Part shown: positions 1 through 11,100 of the stretch, in pieces | Layout of the letters: each line of letters opens with the position of its first letter | How positions within the stretch are numbered: position 1 is the first letter of the stretch | NCBI GenBank assembly: GCA_030549335.1 | Contig: CM060191.1 | Coordinates: 53,419,447-53,483,446, forward strand | Source: Pontederia crassipes | Lineage: Eukaryota; Streptophyta; Magnoliopsida; Commelinales; Pontederiaceae | Reading direction: 5' to 3' | DNA length: 64,000 nt | Notes under the pieces: model-generated | The model's database searches: none | Seen by the model: the letters and a program-made list of their open reading frames with translations, nothing else | Told to the model about the DNA's origin: nothing | Position numbers and translations under genes: made by a program

Positions 1-215
1 AGTTCCTATTGCATGTTTCTTATGAGTCTGTACGTACTTTAATATTCCTCACACAATTCCAAGGACATTTTTTGACTGAATGCTACTTCTGGGGCATGAT
101 TAATAGTTCTTATACTCAACAACAACAACAACAAAGCCTTATCCCACTAGGTGGGGTCGGCTACCAAAATGAATTCTTTTCATGTACATTACCTTTTCCA
201 TCTTGTTGAATGCAG
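1..215 (+). other. YAO: Intron of the YAO/RRP9-like gene (3' part)
   Basis: This stretch ends in a pyrimidine-containing acceptor (tgcag, AG at 214-215) just before the recognisable exon at 216. No reading frame here matches the WD40 protein. A SINE remnant occupies about 118-164. The rest of the gene lies to the left of the window. Confidence 0.7.
118..164 (-). mobile_element. Au-like SINE, 3' end remnant
   Basis: The stretch reads as (CAA)n followed by the complement of the SINE 3' region (AGCCTTATCCCACTAGGTGG, then GGTCGGCTAC). It matches the 3' ends of the full copies at 6081-6256 and 6481-6657. Only about 47 bp remain, so this copy is 5' truncated. It lies in an intron, 51 nt before the acceptor at 215. 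Confidence 0.8.
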
Positions 216-785
216 GTTGGATTCATAAATTCACTTGCTTTTGCAAAATCAGGGCGTTTCCTTGTCGCTGGGGTTGGCAAGGTACTCTTTGATTCTTTTT
301 TTTCTTCCTGTTTGCTAGATCTATTTTAACATTTTATTTTTCCAAGGATCTAGGGATGAATTCAGATATGGCTTCCTTGCAAGGAAAGCCTTATTTTATT
401 TTGAGTTTGCACAAGAATATGGCTTGCACGGAATTAGCACCGGAAGATTTATTTATTTATTTATCTTTTGCTATGATTGGTAACAGGTTTATCATTCCAT
501 ATTGAATGCCCAATGATATATATATCGCAGCTAACTTGATAATCAAAACCTAACAATTTTAGCCATCTCCATTAAAGCTGAAATGAACAACTGGTCAGGA
601 CCCCCTGGTTGTTCTCGCGGTCGTTCTCAGCTGATAGCTTGGAAAATCTTTTTCCCTGGATAAGTAAATATTTCAGGAGTCTCATATTTTCCTTGCTTTA
701 GGAACCCCGCCTGGGAAGATGGGGACGTGTTCAAGCAGCAAGAAATGGGGTTGCCCTGCATCCCATCAAGTTAAAGGACGATTAG
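216..785 (+). CDS. YAO: U3 snoRNP WD40 protein (RRP9/YAO-like), last two coding exons; 5' partial
   Basis: Two exons can be read: 216-281 (22 codons) and 702-785 (27 codons plus the TAG stop at 783-785). They join in phase 0 over a GT-AG intron (282-701). The spliced residues contain GFINSLAFAKSGRFLVAGVG followed by EPRLGRWGR, an AARNGVA run and HPIKLKDD. This is the conserved C-terminus of the last WD40 blade and tail of RRP9/U3-55K proteins; the Arabidopsis homologue is YAOZHE. The family is known to bind U3 snoRNA in the nucleolus and to act in early 18S rRNA processing. All upstream exons lie outside the window. The gene runs in the same direction as the NF-YA gene that follows. The family call rests on motif recall, not a database search. 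Confidence 0.88.
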
Positions 786-1974
786 AAGACTATCAATACT
801 TCAGAATGTTTTGTGCTCCCTCAATTTTGGCAAGTAGAAGGATACATGAGAAGAGACCCGGTGGTATATTCCTCCCCTCTCTGTCTGATAACTTAACAAT
901 GTAATCCATTGTCCTCCAAGTCTCTTGAGTTTATCCTCCACAGCAGAAATTATGCTGACCTGAAAGCAGTTCAACAACATTTTTGTAGCATCTTCATTCT
1001 TAACATTCTTTATTTTTCCCCTCGAGGAAAGCAATATATCGATCTCTGGATAGCCCTGGTTATATGAATTTATTGATGTTTCCTGAGTATGTTCATTTCG
1101 CCTCACTTCTGCCATCATTCGGAAACATTGAATGGTTGAAGACTACGCTCATCATTCAGAAACATCGAAGCACTATAGACCATTTAAAGTTCAAACACCA
1201 AAAAAATGTTGAAAATGGGGACGTGTAATATTTCAAAATTGACAACTTAATTCAAATTAAAATGATACGTTTTTTTGTTGAAGTAATATATTAAGTTCGA
1301 ACACAAACATGTTGAAAATTTCATCTACTTCAAAGTGAATCGGATGTAGACTGGAAAGAAAGAAAACATTGAAAGCCATGTTTTTTTTTCAATTTTAAAA
1401 AATCTTATATTCAAAAACTTGGTAAAAATGTTTGAAGTTTAATTTTCTTTCACCTTATTCATAATATATTGAATGAATATAAAAAAAATATTGATTTCAA
1501 AGAGGTGAATCTGTGCTGATTTATATCATCCCAGCAGCCCACCTCTTTCTTCGTCCGTTTCACGGCCCAAAAACACCCCCCGATTCCTCGTCCCTGACAC
1601 GATGCTGACCGCGGTCAGCCTACGTTGGTGCACGCCCACACGTTCCGTGGCACCCCGAGCCGTTCGTGGACGCCATCATCTGCCCGTCCCGTCCGACGGG
1701 CAGCTCTACTAGATGCTTTATATATATATCAGATATTATTATATAAATATGTAATATATTATTCAATAATTCTTAGGTACTATTATATAAATAAAAACTC
1801 ATTTAAATCATTAATAATTGTTATTTCACTTCTATCGCAGCGAACGGTCCAGATGCCCTCGACCAGTCGAACATTCTCGATGTTCCCAATTTTGTTAAGC
1901 TATGGAATTATCCGATGCTTCTTTTTTTTGTATTTATTACCTCTTTTGTTTTAATAAGAATAAAAATAGCACTA
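786..1974 (+). other. YAO-like 3' UTR, then intergenic DNA and NF-YA promoter
   Basis: No convincing exon is seen. The first few hundred bases are probably the YAO-like 3' UTR. AT-rich DNA follows (about 1200-1500), then a GC-richer stretch (about 1524-1710) with CTGACCGCGGTCAG near 1604, and a run of TATATATA and TATAAAT near 1720-1790. This fits a plant promoter for the NF-YA gene, but no start site can be fixed from the sequence. Confidence 0.45.
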
Positions 1975-3501
1975 ACGTCGGATAGAGCGAGCGAACGAGC
2001 GCACTGGAGGAAGGAGATCGGCTTCCAAGTCGCTTCCAACCGGACGAAGAAAACACGAGCTCTTTCCCCCTCAAGGTTTAGCCCAAAATTTTCCCAGGAT
2101 ACGTTCTGATCTCAACTTCGGATGCTGATCTCGCGCATTGCTTTCTACTCTGTTGTTCTCCCTCTCTCGTCGTTGGCGGGATTGGTTTGATAAGGCCGAA
2201 TTGCGATGCTTTTTCGAACCCTAATTGTGCGAAATTTCTTGCGTTCTGTTTTGTCCCTGGAGATTGGTTTTGTTAGCATCGATTTTTTTTTTCATCGAAA
2301 TGGGATTCCAAAACGTTTGTTCTGCGACAATTAGTAATTCGTAGGTGCATGCCACGTCATCGAATACGAAATTTTTCGATGAACAACTCGGGGGCTACTG
2401 GTTGAATTGTGAATGCTCGTCATTGTAATAATGATTTCGCGACTGACGGAATTTTGAGAGATGGCCGTCGATTTCGTGTGATATTTGTTAGCTGTTAGTG
2501 GAATTTCATGGAGTACGTGCTCCTGAAATATGATTATATGGGTGTTTCATGCGATGCAGCAATTTGTTTAATTGTGTGAAAAAGACTGTCAATTTGATGT
2601 GACAATTATTATTATTTGAGCAACCAATAAATTTCTATAGAGTAGTCGTTTTTTAAGCTTTTCTTGTGCTACAAATTATTTGCGGATTTAGTAGGAATTT
2701 GCTGGTAACAATCTCTTCGGCATTAACGTAGTGACTGTATCTCGCATCACTTCCTTGTTTCAGCCTGAGATCTACCAGATCAGGGAACTTTCTTATGCAA
2801 CCTGCAATACATGGAACTATTTCTTAAATGCTCTTGGAAGTTTCTTGCCTAATAGATCCTAATTAACTCACTTGAAATTCAACTGTTAAACTGGTTGTTC
2901 TTTTTGCTTGCAACATGGTATTTCCTTGGTCCAAGAAGTTTCTTTGTTATATTCTTAGTCGGATTCTTACTGTTGTGTACACGATGTCATCGACTTTGTG
3001 TTTGCCAATTGTTCGTATCTTGTTAAAAACCTCTCAAGTTGAATATTTAGTTTGGTACATATTTTGGTTTAAGTTTGTTAGGTAAGTTCGTTATTTAAAC
3101 ATAGTTTGTGGAATAAGTTTCACATTTCTCGCAAGTTGTATTTATCTCTTTCACTTGTCTTTCATTAGGAGCTTTTCTCTTTTACCTCTTGACATGATGA
3201 ACTCCTGTATTTGTGTGTATCGTGTTGACTGGCAGTATTCTAGTGTTCCTCCATGTTACTAAAAGAGTAGTTGGCTTACTGAAACTTACCTATAAATTTG
3301 TTTCTATTACAGAGAGCCTAGGCTATGTGAGGTCTTCCTACAAGATTTGCATTTGGTGGTACAAAGTAAAGCTTTCTTGAAGGAATTAAGTATGCAGCTG
3401 CAATTTTGACAGTCAATTATTGGCCTCTGTCAGATTAAGCGTGAAGTGTATTATCTCTTCATTTTTTGGTCCGAATTGCAACTGGAGGACTTCAAAGAAA
3501 C
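1975..3501 (+). promoter_or_regulatory. NF-YA: NF-YA 5' leader: non-coding exon, long leader intron and second leader exon
   Basis: A purine/pyrimidine-rich leader begins somewhere near 1975-2170. A leader intron ends with the acceptor tattacag (AG at 3311-3312). The second leader exon starts at 3313 and runs into the ATG at 3502. The donor of the leader intron was not fixed. Two upstream ORFs lie in the second leader exon: a start-stop ATGTGA at 3325-3330 and a five-codon ORF at 3392-3409. Long leader introns are common in plant NF-YA genes. Confidence 0.55.
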
Positions 3502-6500
3502 ATGACTTCATCAGTTCATGATTTATCTGGTATCCTTCACTTTATTAATTACTCCACTCAACAGTCATATCAGCTTTTTTATAATCTCATAGATAGAACA
3601 AATCACTATGGATAAATTGAATTCATCAAATGTGTTAAAAAACTTTATGCACCTGATTGGCAATTTTCATAATAGTATATATCTTGCACGATGTGGGGAC
3701 GATGTAAAATAATTATATCGTAAAAATAAAAAAAATACATTTAAAATAAATTCCTAATTTTTTAAAAAATTAGTTTTGTTAAATATATTTTTCCTTTTAA
3801 TTTTTTACTTATCTTTCTTTAATCGCAGTAAGTCCCTTTAGATGACCTTGTTCTATAATTAGTTCACCTAATAATCTTTTGGGTTATTTTCATAAACCTC
3901 CTCTAAACTATCACGATTTTCCACATCTAATCCCAAACTACGAACTTATTTTTTTGTATCCCTAAACTATCGCGACTTTTTCACTTATTTAGTCCTCCCA
4001 TCCACTTGTGTTATGTTTTCCGTTACTTTTACTTTTTTCCATTTATGAAAAGACTAAATTATCCCTCCCTCCAGAAAAAACATGAAATAACAAATATGAA
4101 AAATAAAAAAAATCATTGGAAGGATTAAAGTGGTAAACAAAAATTGTCATTTATGAAAAAGACTAAATTACCCTCCTCTCGATTTTTATTTTTTATATTT
4201 ATTATTTGATGTGTTATGGAGGGAGGGGTAATTTAGTCTTTTCATAAATGGGAAAAATCAATACGGAAGAAGTAACAGAAGTAGACGGAAGACTAAAGTG
4301 TAAAAATCAATAGTTTAGGGATACAAAAAAAATAAGTCCGTAGTTTGGGGTTAGATGCGAAAAATCGCGATAGTTTAGGAAAGGTTTATGGAAATAACCC
4401 TAATCTTTTATCTTACAAAGGTCCACAAGATTAATTAACAATTAAATACATAACTATTAATAGTTAAACAATTATAATACATAACTATAGTTGCTTGTTC
4501 TTTTTAAATTGATTTAAGTATATAAATGATTATGTGACTAACTTATAGTTAATTTTTTCATTTATGCAATAAATAACTATTTTCCCAACAAATAGAAAAT
4601 AAGAATGTAATTTATCTATATAGGATAATTTGTTTTATATAATAATAATCCTTATTTGTTATATAATAATTTTCAACCAAATGACATCCTACTATGTTGT
4701 ACTGCACAACAAATATTTTTTTATATTTTAAGTAAATTTCTCTATATATATTTTTAAAATAAACTTTCTTAACTATATAATTTCAATTAATATTTTAATT
4801 TTTTGCTTTTGGCAAGTGTAATTATCTATTTGGTTACTGCTCTCTCCTCAATACAATACAATTTCGGGTATAATCCTATATTGTTCACATTTCGTGTATA
4901 CAATTAAATTATTTGGTGCAATAATTATCATAAAAGTTTGGCTAAATGCTATGTTGCCCATGGTTGTAAATCATTTTAAGTAAAACTTAATTATCATGCC
5001 ATGGAATTGGTTCCAAATCTCAACTGTCATTATTTATCAATCAAATGACATTTATTTAGTTGTTTTCAATCTGTGTAGTTTTTTTTTAATATGCACAATA
5101 TATAGAAAAGTTGTGATTTTGTTTGTAACGGATCTTGAATTAGTTTGGTTAATTACACGTTATTTATTATTGTATTTAAATGAAAATATTTTTTAGTTTT
5201 TATATGTGTGTTTTTAACTTGTGTGGTGTAATTCAGTTTTCTTTTTCCTCATTAAGTCTATTTCATTGTTACTAATGTACAAAATGAAATATATATTTAA
5301 TTAAAATTTAAATTGAGTTAAAATATACATAGTAGTTATATATTAACTGAATGATCGTATAAAGGTAACAAATAAAAGTATTTAGGTTATCATATTATAT
5401 TACTTATATTAATATAACATAATGAAATATAAGTTGTCTACATAGCATATATTTATGTTAAAATTATTAGTATAACTTAAGATTAATTTTTTTTTACAAT
5501 ATAATATTTATAATTATTACCTAATTAGTCTCAGTTTGTTTTTCTTCACCAGTTTTTTTTTTGTAGTGATTATAATTTATTGGATAATATAACATAATTG
5601 ATAACATATATATTAAAATTTAATTTAATTTTTTTACTATATAACTATTATCCACATATATTATAACTATAATTGTTAGTTACTTGTACTCTTACCACGT
5701 TCTAATCACCATACATATTAATTAGTATTATAGTATTTTGTTTTAAGGAGATAATTAGTATTATAATACATTATCATGGCAACATTTTTATAAAATAAAC
5801 ATTGTTTTATAAAGAAAACTTTAAGGACACATGACAATAATAAATATAATTAAAAATCTTAAATCATATGCGTTATTTTGCAAAGTACTGATTACCTTTT
5901 GATTTCAGATTTTCTGCACAGTTGTGAAATTTCACAGATATAAATCAAAAGTTCATGTTGTACCACCACAATCTAATTATATATCAATTAGTATTTATTT
6001 AATATATCCTTTTAATAGTTAGTTATTTGTATGGTTACTACACATTCTAATTACTATACATATTATTTCATATTATAATACAACAACAACAAAGCCTTAT
6101 CCCACTAGGTGGGGTCGGCTACATGGATCATACGACGCCTATATTCGTTGATCCATGTTCATAAGATTCGACAGGATTTTATGCTGGCTGTCGGGGCCTA
6201 ACACAACCCTCCTCCTTTATCCGGGCTTGGGACCGGCTATAAAATATAGGCGGAGTTATTATTTCATATTATAATATGTGATATATTTTTTTAAGGACAT
6301 GTGGCACCATAATATTATGCCAAATGTCATCTTCTCATGGATACCACTGTCCTTTTAATATAGTATAGATTTTAGTTTCGCCTATTTGTGTGGTTCACTG
6401 TTGCATAACCACATTCACATGTGTTTTATGGTGCATTCTTCTCTGTAGATATTTTGACATTTGAGTATATTTAATACGTAACTCTGTCTATGTTTTATAG

Positions 6501-9500
6501 CCGGTCCCAAGCCCGGATAAAGGAGGAGGGTTGTGTTAGGCCCCGACAGCCAGCGTAAAACCCTGTCGAATCTCATGAACATGGATCAACGAATTGGCGT
6601 CGTATGATCCATGTAGCCGACCCCACCTAGTGGGATAAGGCTTTGTTGTTGTTGTTGTTGAGTATATTTAATACGTATTTTGTGTGGCCTATATTTATCA
6701 GAAAGTAGTGGCTCAGATGAGCAAAACAAGCAGAACCTTTCTGAGAATCAATGTGAACCTACAACAGCTGAAAACTGTGAACCTGGTATGGCCACGCCCG
6801 CTGCTAGTTATGTGATACCTGGTATTCACTTTGAAGTTGGACAACCAATGGTACAATTTTGACTCATTATTAGCTGCAAAATTTAATTTGTTAGCCTACA
6901 TATTTCATGTTTAAGTTTATTATCTGCATATTATTTTATTAATGAGCTAATCTGATTTCATTGTTGTAAGCACTCATACCTATGCTTGTTATTTCTCATT
7001 TTCACCTCTGTTTTGATGATTGTTGTGTTTTCTTCTTCTTCTTTTTTTTTTGAGAGATGATATTGTGTTTTCTATTAACATTGTTGTATCAAAGTCATCA
7101 CGTGGCTTACACTGATGGTGTGCTGTTCTCTGATTGTTGCACCTGCTACGACATCGGTGGCATTTTAACTCAGTAAAGATTGTTGAACTTGCCTTTTAAA
7201 ACATTGTCTATTATTAAATTCAATCAGGGTTAGTTGTGAAAGTAAAATTTTTGTATAGCATCTCTTTCGCAATGAATCATGTATGATTTATGCAGTTGTT
7301 GGGGTTAGGTGCATTTCCTTTGAAATTTTTTTTTTTCTGACCTCACTTAGGAATGTTATGGTTGTGTGGTCACAGTTTGAATATGATACTAGAGTTGTAA
7401 GCAAATGCATAATCCCATGTCAGTTATGTTCATGCTGGATAGATCAATAGTCTGTTTCCAAATTATGTATTACAATTTCGTTTGAGAAATTCTTCAACAT
7501 TACAATTTTCCTTTCGTTTTAGTGAGCAAGAATCCATTGTTGAGACTTTTTTGAGCCACATGGAAGCTGGAACACTTTTTTTACAAAAATGCATAGGAGC
7601 ACATTGTTATCAGCCAACATCGGTAAAAAAAACCTAAGTTATCAACTTGCTTGAAAAAAAGGAAAAGACGTAAAGTAACTTATTTGATTTGATCTAGTAG
7701 TCTTTTCTTTCTATCATTTGCTAGTTTACCAGAATGTGCTTTCTGGTGGTGTGCATCATAAATTTCGATCGATTGAGTTAAACCTTTTAATTATATGATT
7801 TTTTTTCGATTACCATAATCTTGGGATTGTGCACAATGTTTACACTAGTCTCTAGTTGACCAAGATTGTTCCAAGTAATAAATATAAGTGTGCATGCAGA
7901 TGTAACAATGTTCAGCTTTGTTACCTGTAACCTATCAACAAAAAAGTAAAAAGCTTTTTACCTTTCAGTATTGGTTCATGGATCAAGACTAATGTGCACT
8001 GATAATTTCATATAACAGGCTCAGACAGCGTACCCGTTTGTAGATCCTTATTATGGAGGTGTATTTGCAGCTTATGGCGGACAACCCATGGTATATCTTG
8101 CCTATGAACTTTATGCAGATTTGCCAAGGATTATGCTTTGATTTCTTAGCTTTATTTGCTTTACCATCAGTAGTAATATATTCAGACTAACCACAGGTAC
8201 TTGGGATGCATCATCCTGGAGTGCCACTGCCAAGTGATGCTGTTGAAGAACCTGTTTATGTTAATGCAAAGCAATATCATGGCATCTTAAGGCGTAGGCA
8301 ATCTCGTGCAAAAGCTGAATCAGAAAATAAGTTAAGCAAAAGTCGCAAGGTGTGTCTCATGCTCTCTAGTTTCTAGTCCCAGGTGTAATAGAAACTTTAT
8401 TTGTGTGCCTTGAGTTGCGCTGGACAACGAAACATGATCCTTTCCCGTATGTTTTAGGACCATATTTGTTTCTTTATTTATTAAATTGGCTCTTGCATAT
8501 CTTTCCGAACTAGTTTTGTTCTATCTTGCATGCACAATAATAGTTTGCTTGAGCATGTATTCTGCACCACTTCGTACTTGAGTAATCGCTTCAACAGTGG
8601 ATTTTACATGATAATTTCTCAACTTTACTTATTTTTGAAATGATCTTTTGTTGATCAATATTTTCGAGAAACTAGGCTACTTTTAAGGTAGTCTCAGTTT
8701 TCATCTTAATGTCCTGAAAATATTTTGATACTGAATGCATTAACCCTGAAGAAATGTTTAGTTCTGTAATTCTTGTATGAGAAAATTTTGGTGTTATTTG
8801 TCTCATATGGGTTCAACATATCCTGAGCTTTTCTGTTTGCTACTTGAGAGCTTTTAATTATCATTTAAGATATTTGTAATTATTGGAAGCCAAATAGATT
8901 GTCATCATAACTTGAAGCTTTCTCAAACCTTTCGCTAAGACATTTCAAGGTTCAAATGATTACATCTCTTTTGGGAACTTTGTGGTACAAACCAAAAAAT
9001 CTTATTTGTCAAGTGATTTCTTCTTAGAACTTTTCTTTGGCCCATTCTTAGAAATTAATTTGGATCCAAGCTAGAACACCATTGCAGCATTGATCCTTGT
9101 CACATGTGTGAGAGCTCTAGTATCTTCTTGATGCTGAAGTCTTCTCCCAGGCAATGAGTAGACAACAATGTGAATGGATAGCTTTGCAGGACATGCTTGA
9201 CTACCAGAAAAAGTATCCATAGTTCCATAGATTTTGAAAATAAAAAACTAGTTTTTCGAGTTGCCACCATATCTCACAGGTGTCAATACTTCGCTTTTGT
9301 CTTATGTACATAGTAGTTATTGGAGTCGCCAGTATGTGCTGTTGCAAGCCCTAGTGTCCTACATACTGTCTCCATGACTCACCTTAGCATTAAGACTCAT
9401 TAAGAATGCAAATTCGCACTTAGATCAAGCTGGTATTCCATGTCTTTAGGCTTTTCTGATTCTCTAGTACATATTCGCTCTCTTAGATAGACCAACACTG

Positions 9501-10744
9501 CACACCAAATTTTGGTGTAATGTGTACATTTCTAGTTGAGACTTGAGAATCGACTTTCATTTCCATTGGGACTCTGTATGTTAACCTCAAGATGGCGTAT
9601 TCTTTTGAGAATGACTTTCATTTTCAGTTCTACAATTTGGCTTATCTAGCTAAAATGCCCCCTATTTCTGTTCATCATTAATGCTATGATGATATTAAGT
9701 GGCAATTGCAACTTATTAACCCTTGAAAATGAAAAGTCAGTAACTCTTGATCTAAGCATGATTATAATGTTTATTAATCTCTAGCGCATGAGTATTATGT
9801 TTATTACATTATGAGATTTAAGCATACTACATAATCTCATAAGTTATTCTCTGCCCCCACAGCTATTGTTTTTCCAACTTTTTGTACCAAGTCTTCTTTT
9901 GAGGGAAAGAAAAATGATGGCCGAGTGACTTTCCTTGGGCATCCAAGTATATTTATATAGAAAAGGAGTGCTGTACCCACATTGTCTTTTCTAGTGAGAA
10001 CAATTTACTAATTTAGAGTAAGTTAAAGTGGCATTAAGTTTCTTTATGCGTAGGTAGGTGCAGTTATTGTTCATCCTATTGCTCTTGTGTTGCACAGTTG
10101 TACTTATTGCCTTTAACTTTCTTGACATTTTGATGTTAATTCTGATGGATATGACGATGTTGATGTTTTTGTTGCAAAAGTAATTCGGTTCTGGTTATGA
10201 CTTTAGGTATACCAGACCTACCATAAGTTGTTATTAGGAATATTCAAATAGAGAGTTCATACATTGGTGATAGTGACCTCTTGTCACTAGTATTATGTCG
10301 CCTTAGTTTCCTTATTCGTTTCAAATACCGATCTTCGAGTCAATATGAAGTTGTTTATCATAGATTAGCAGTTGTCTTTCAGAAAAGTATATATTATTAG
10401 TTGTGGTATTGTGTTAACAACTTATATTTAGGATTTGAAGTCGGAGAAAGCAGGTAAATATATTTATGAGACCATTTGTTACTTAATATGTATTCTTGGA
10501 GTACTTTCTTTTTCCTTTCTTAAACTTTCTGGTATTGATGTTCTCATTTTATGGTTTCATCCAATAACTGCAGCCTTACCTACATGAATCTCGTCATTTG
10601 CATGCACTGAAAAGGGCTAGGGGAAGTGGAGGTAGGTTCCTGAATTCCAAGTCTGAAGGAAATGAGCCGAATGGTTCTGAAGGAAAACGACCTAATGGGG
10701 TTGCCTCGAATGAGGAAGCCCAGTCCTCTGGCCATCCCGCTTGA
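3502..10744 (+). CDS. NF-YA: Nuclear transcription factor Y subunit A (NF-YA4/7-like), complete, 5 coding exons
   Basis: Coding exons are 3502-3529, 6702-6850, 8019-8090, 8197-8349 and 10574-10744. All junctions are GT-AG, phases join cleanly, and the product is 190 aa. The protein starts MTSSVHDLS. The conserved core spans about residues 102-165: [20 protein letters not shown] (subunit-interaction helix) and, after a linker, [20 protein letters not shown] plus RFLNSK (CCAAT-binding helix). NF-YA is known to join the NF-YB/NF-YC histone-fold dimer and bind CCAAT boxes in the nucleus. Short length and the N-terminus point to the NF-YA4/NF-YA7 group. No miR169 site was seen in the 3' UTR, which fits that group. 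Intron 1 (3.17 kb) carries a MITE and two SINEs. Intron 4 is 2.2 kb. Confidence 0.93.
3881..4400. mobile_element. Mutator-like MITE (about 520 bp) in NF-YA intron 1
   Basis: The element begins GGGTTATTTTCATAAACC and ends GGTTTATGGAAATAACCC. The two arms form imperfect terminal inverted repeats for 100 bp or more. It is flanked by an exact 9-bp direct repeat TAATCTTTT (3872-3880 and 4401-4409). Nine-base target duplications are typical of Mutator-like elements. No coding capacity is seen, so it is non-autonomous. Its sense is not defined. Confidence 0.88.
4410..6060 (+). other. Very AT-rich part of NF-YA intron 1
   Basis: No exon was found. The stretch near 5670-5740 (ttagttacttgta, cattctaatcacc-like, tacatatta) resembles 6018-6075, so the intron seems to contain an old duplicated repeat. 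It could be remnants of an unrecognised AT-rich transposon. Confidence 0.5.
6081..6256 (-). mobile_element. Full-length Au-like SINE in NF-YA intron 1
   Basis: This is a 176-bp element on the - strand. In + orientation it starts (CAA)n AAGCC and ends in the complement of TATAGCCGGTCCCAAGCC. It is flanked by identical 20-bp direct repeats at 6061-6080 and 6257-6276, so both ends are certain. The tail of TTG repeats and the CCCACCTAGTGGGATAAGGC block match what I recall of the plant Au SINE family. Confidence 0.92.
6481..6657 (+). mobile_element. Full-length Au-like SINE just upstream of NF-YA exon 2
   Basis: This 177-bp copy on the + strand ends in (TTG)n. The 20-bp direct repeat TTGAGTATATTTAATACGTA occurs at 6461-6480 and 6658-6677. 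The copy at 6081-6256 is in the opposite orientation, about 225 bp away. The downstream target duplication ends 24 nt before exon 2 (6702), so the insertion fell beside the splice acceptor. Confidence 0.93.
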
Positions 10745-11100
10745 GATAACTATGGAAAACAGTCCAGTTCATGTCTCTATGATGACAAGACAGAACCTAG
10801 TAAAAGAGCTCCGGTAGCTTTAAAGCCTCATTGGGAAGTGGACCGAGGTCAACATCCTCGTTCATGAATCATAAATAAGTTTCATAAGTTTTAGAAAGAA
10901 TAGCTCTGTACAATGTTAATCTGCAGGAGTCACTGAGAGGGGTAGGTTGGTAACGCTGTAAAATTTCTTTAGTTTTCGTTGTTCAAATTGTCTTTCTCGG
11001 TTAATCTAATGAGCGTTTGTGCTCTAACTTTTCTTCTTAGTTTGTACTTTGTGCTATAACTTAGGACAAGCCTTTTTAAATGTGTAAAAATGTAGTTGTT
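10745..11100 (+). other. NF-YA: NF-YA 3' UTR (approximate extent)
   Basis: Sequence after the TGA at 10742-10744 is transcript-like and T-rich toward 10960-11090. The poly(A) site is not fixed. A search by eye for a miR169 target (core GGCAAGTCATCC) found none. Confidence 0.5.

Noticed and set aside
5196-6060. AT-rich NF-YA intron DNA as a separate gene
   Set aside because: Open stretches are short and hydrophobic by composition, with no start, splice or domain support.
10850-10870. GAGGTCAACATCCTCG as a miR169-like site in the NF-YA 3' UTR
   Set aside because: Only part of the miR169 target core is matched and the pairing would have several gaps and mismatches.
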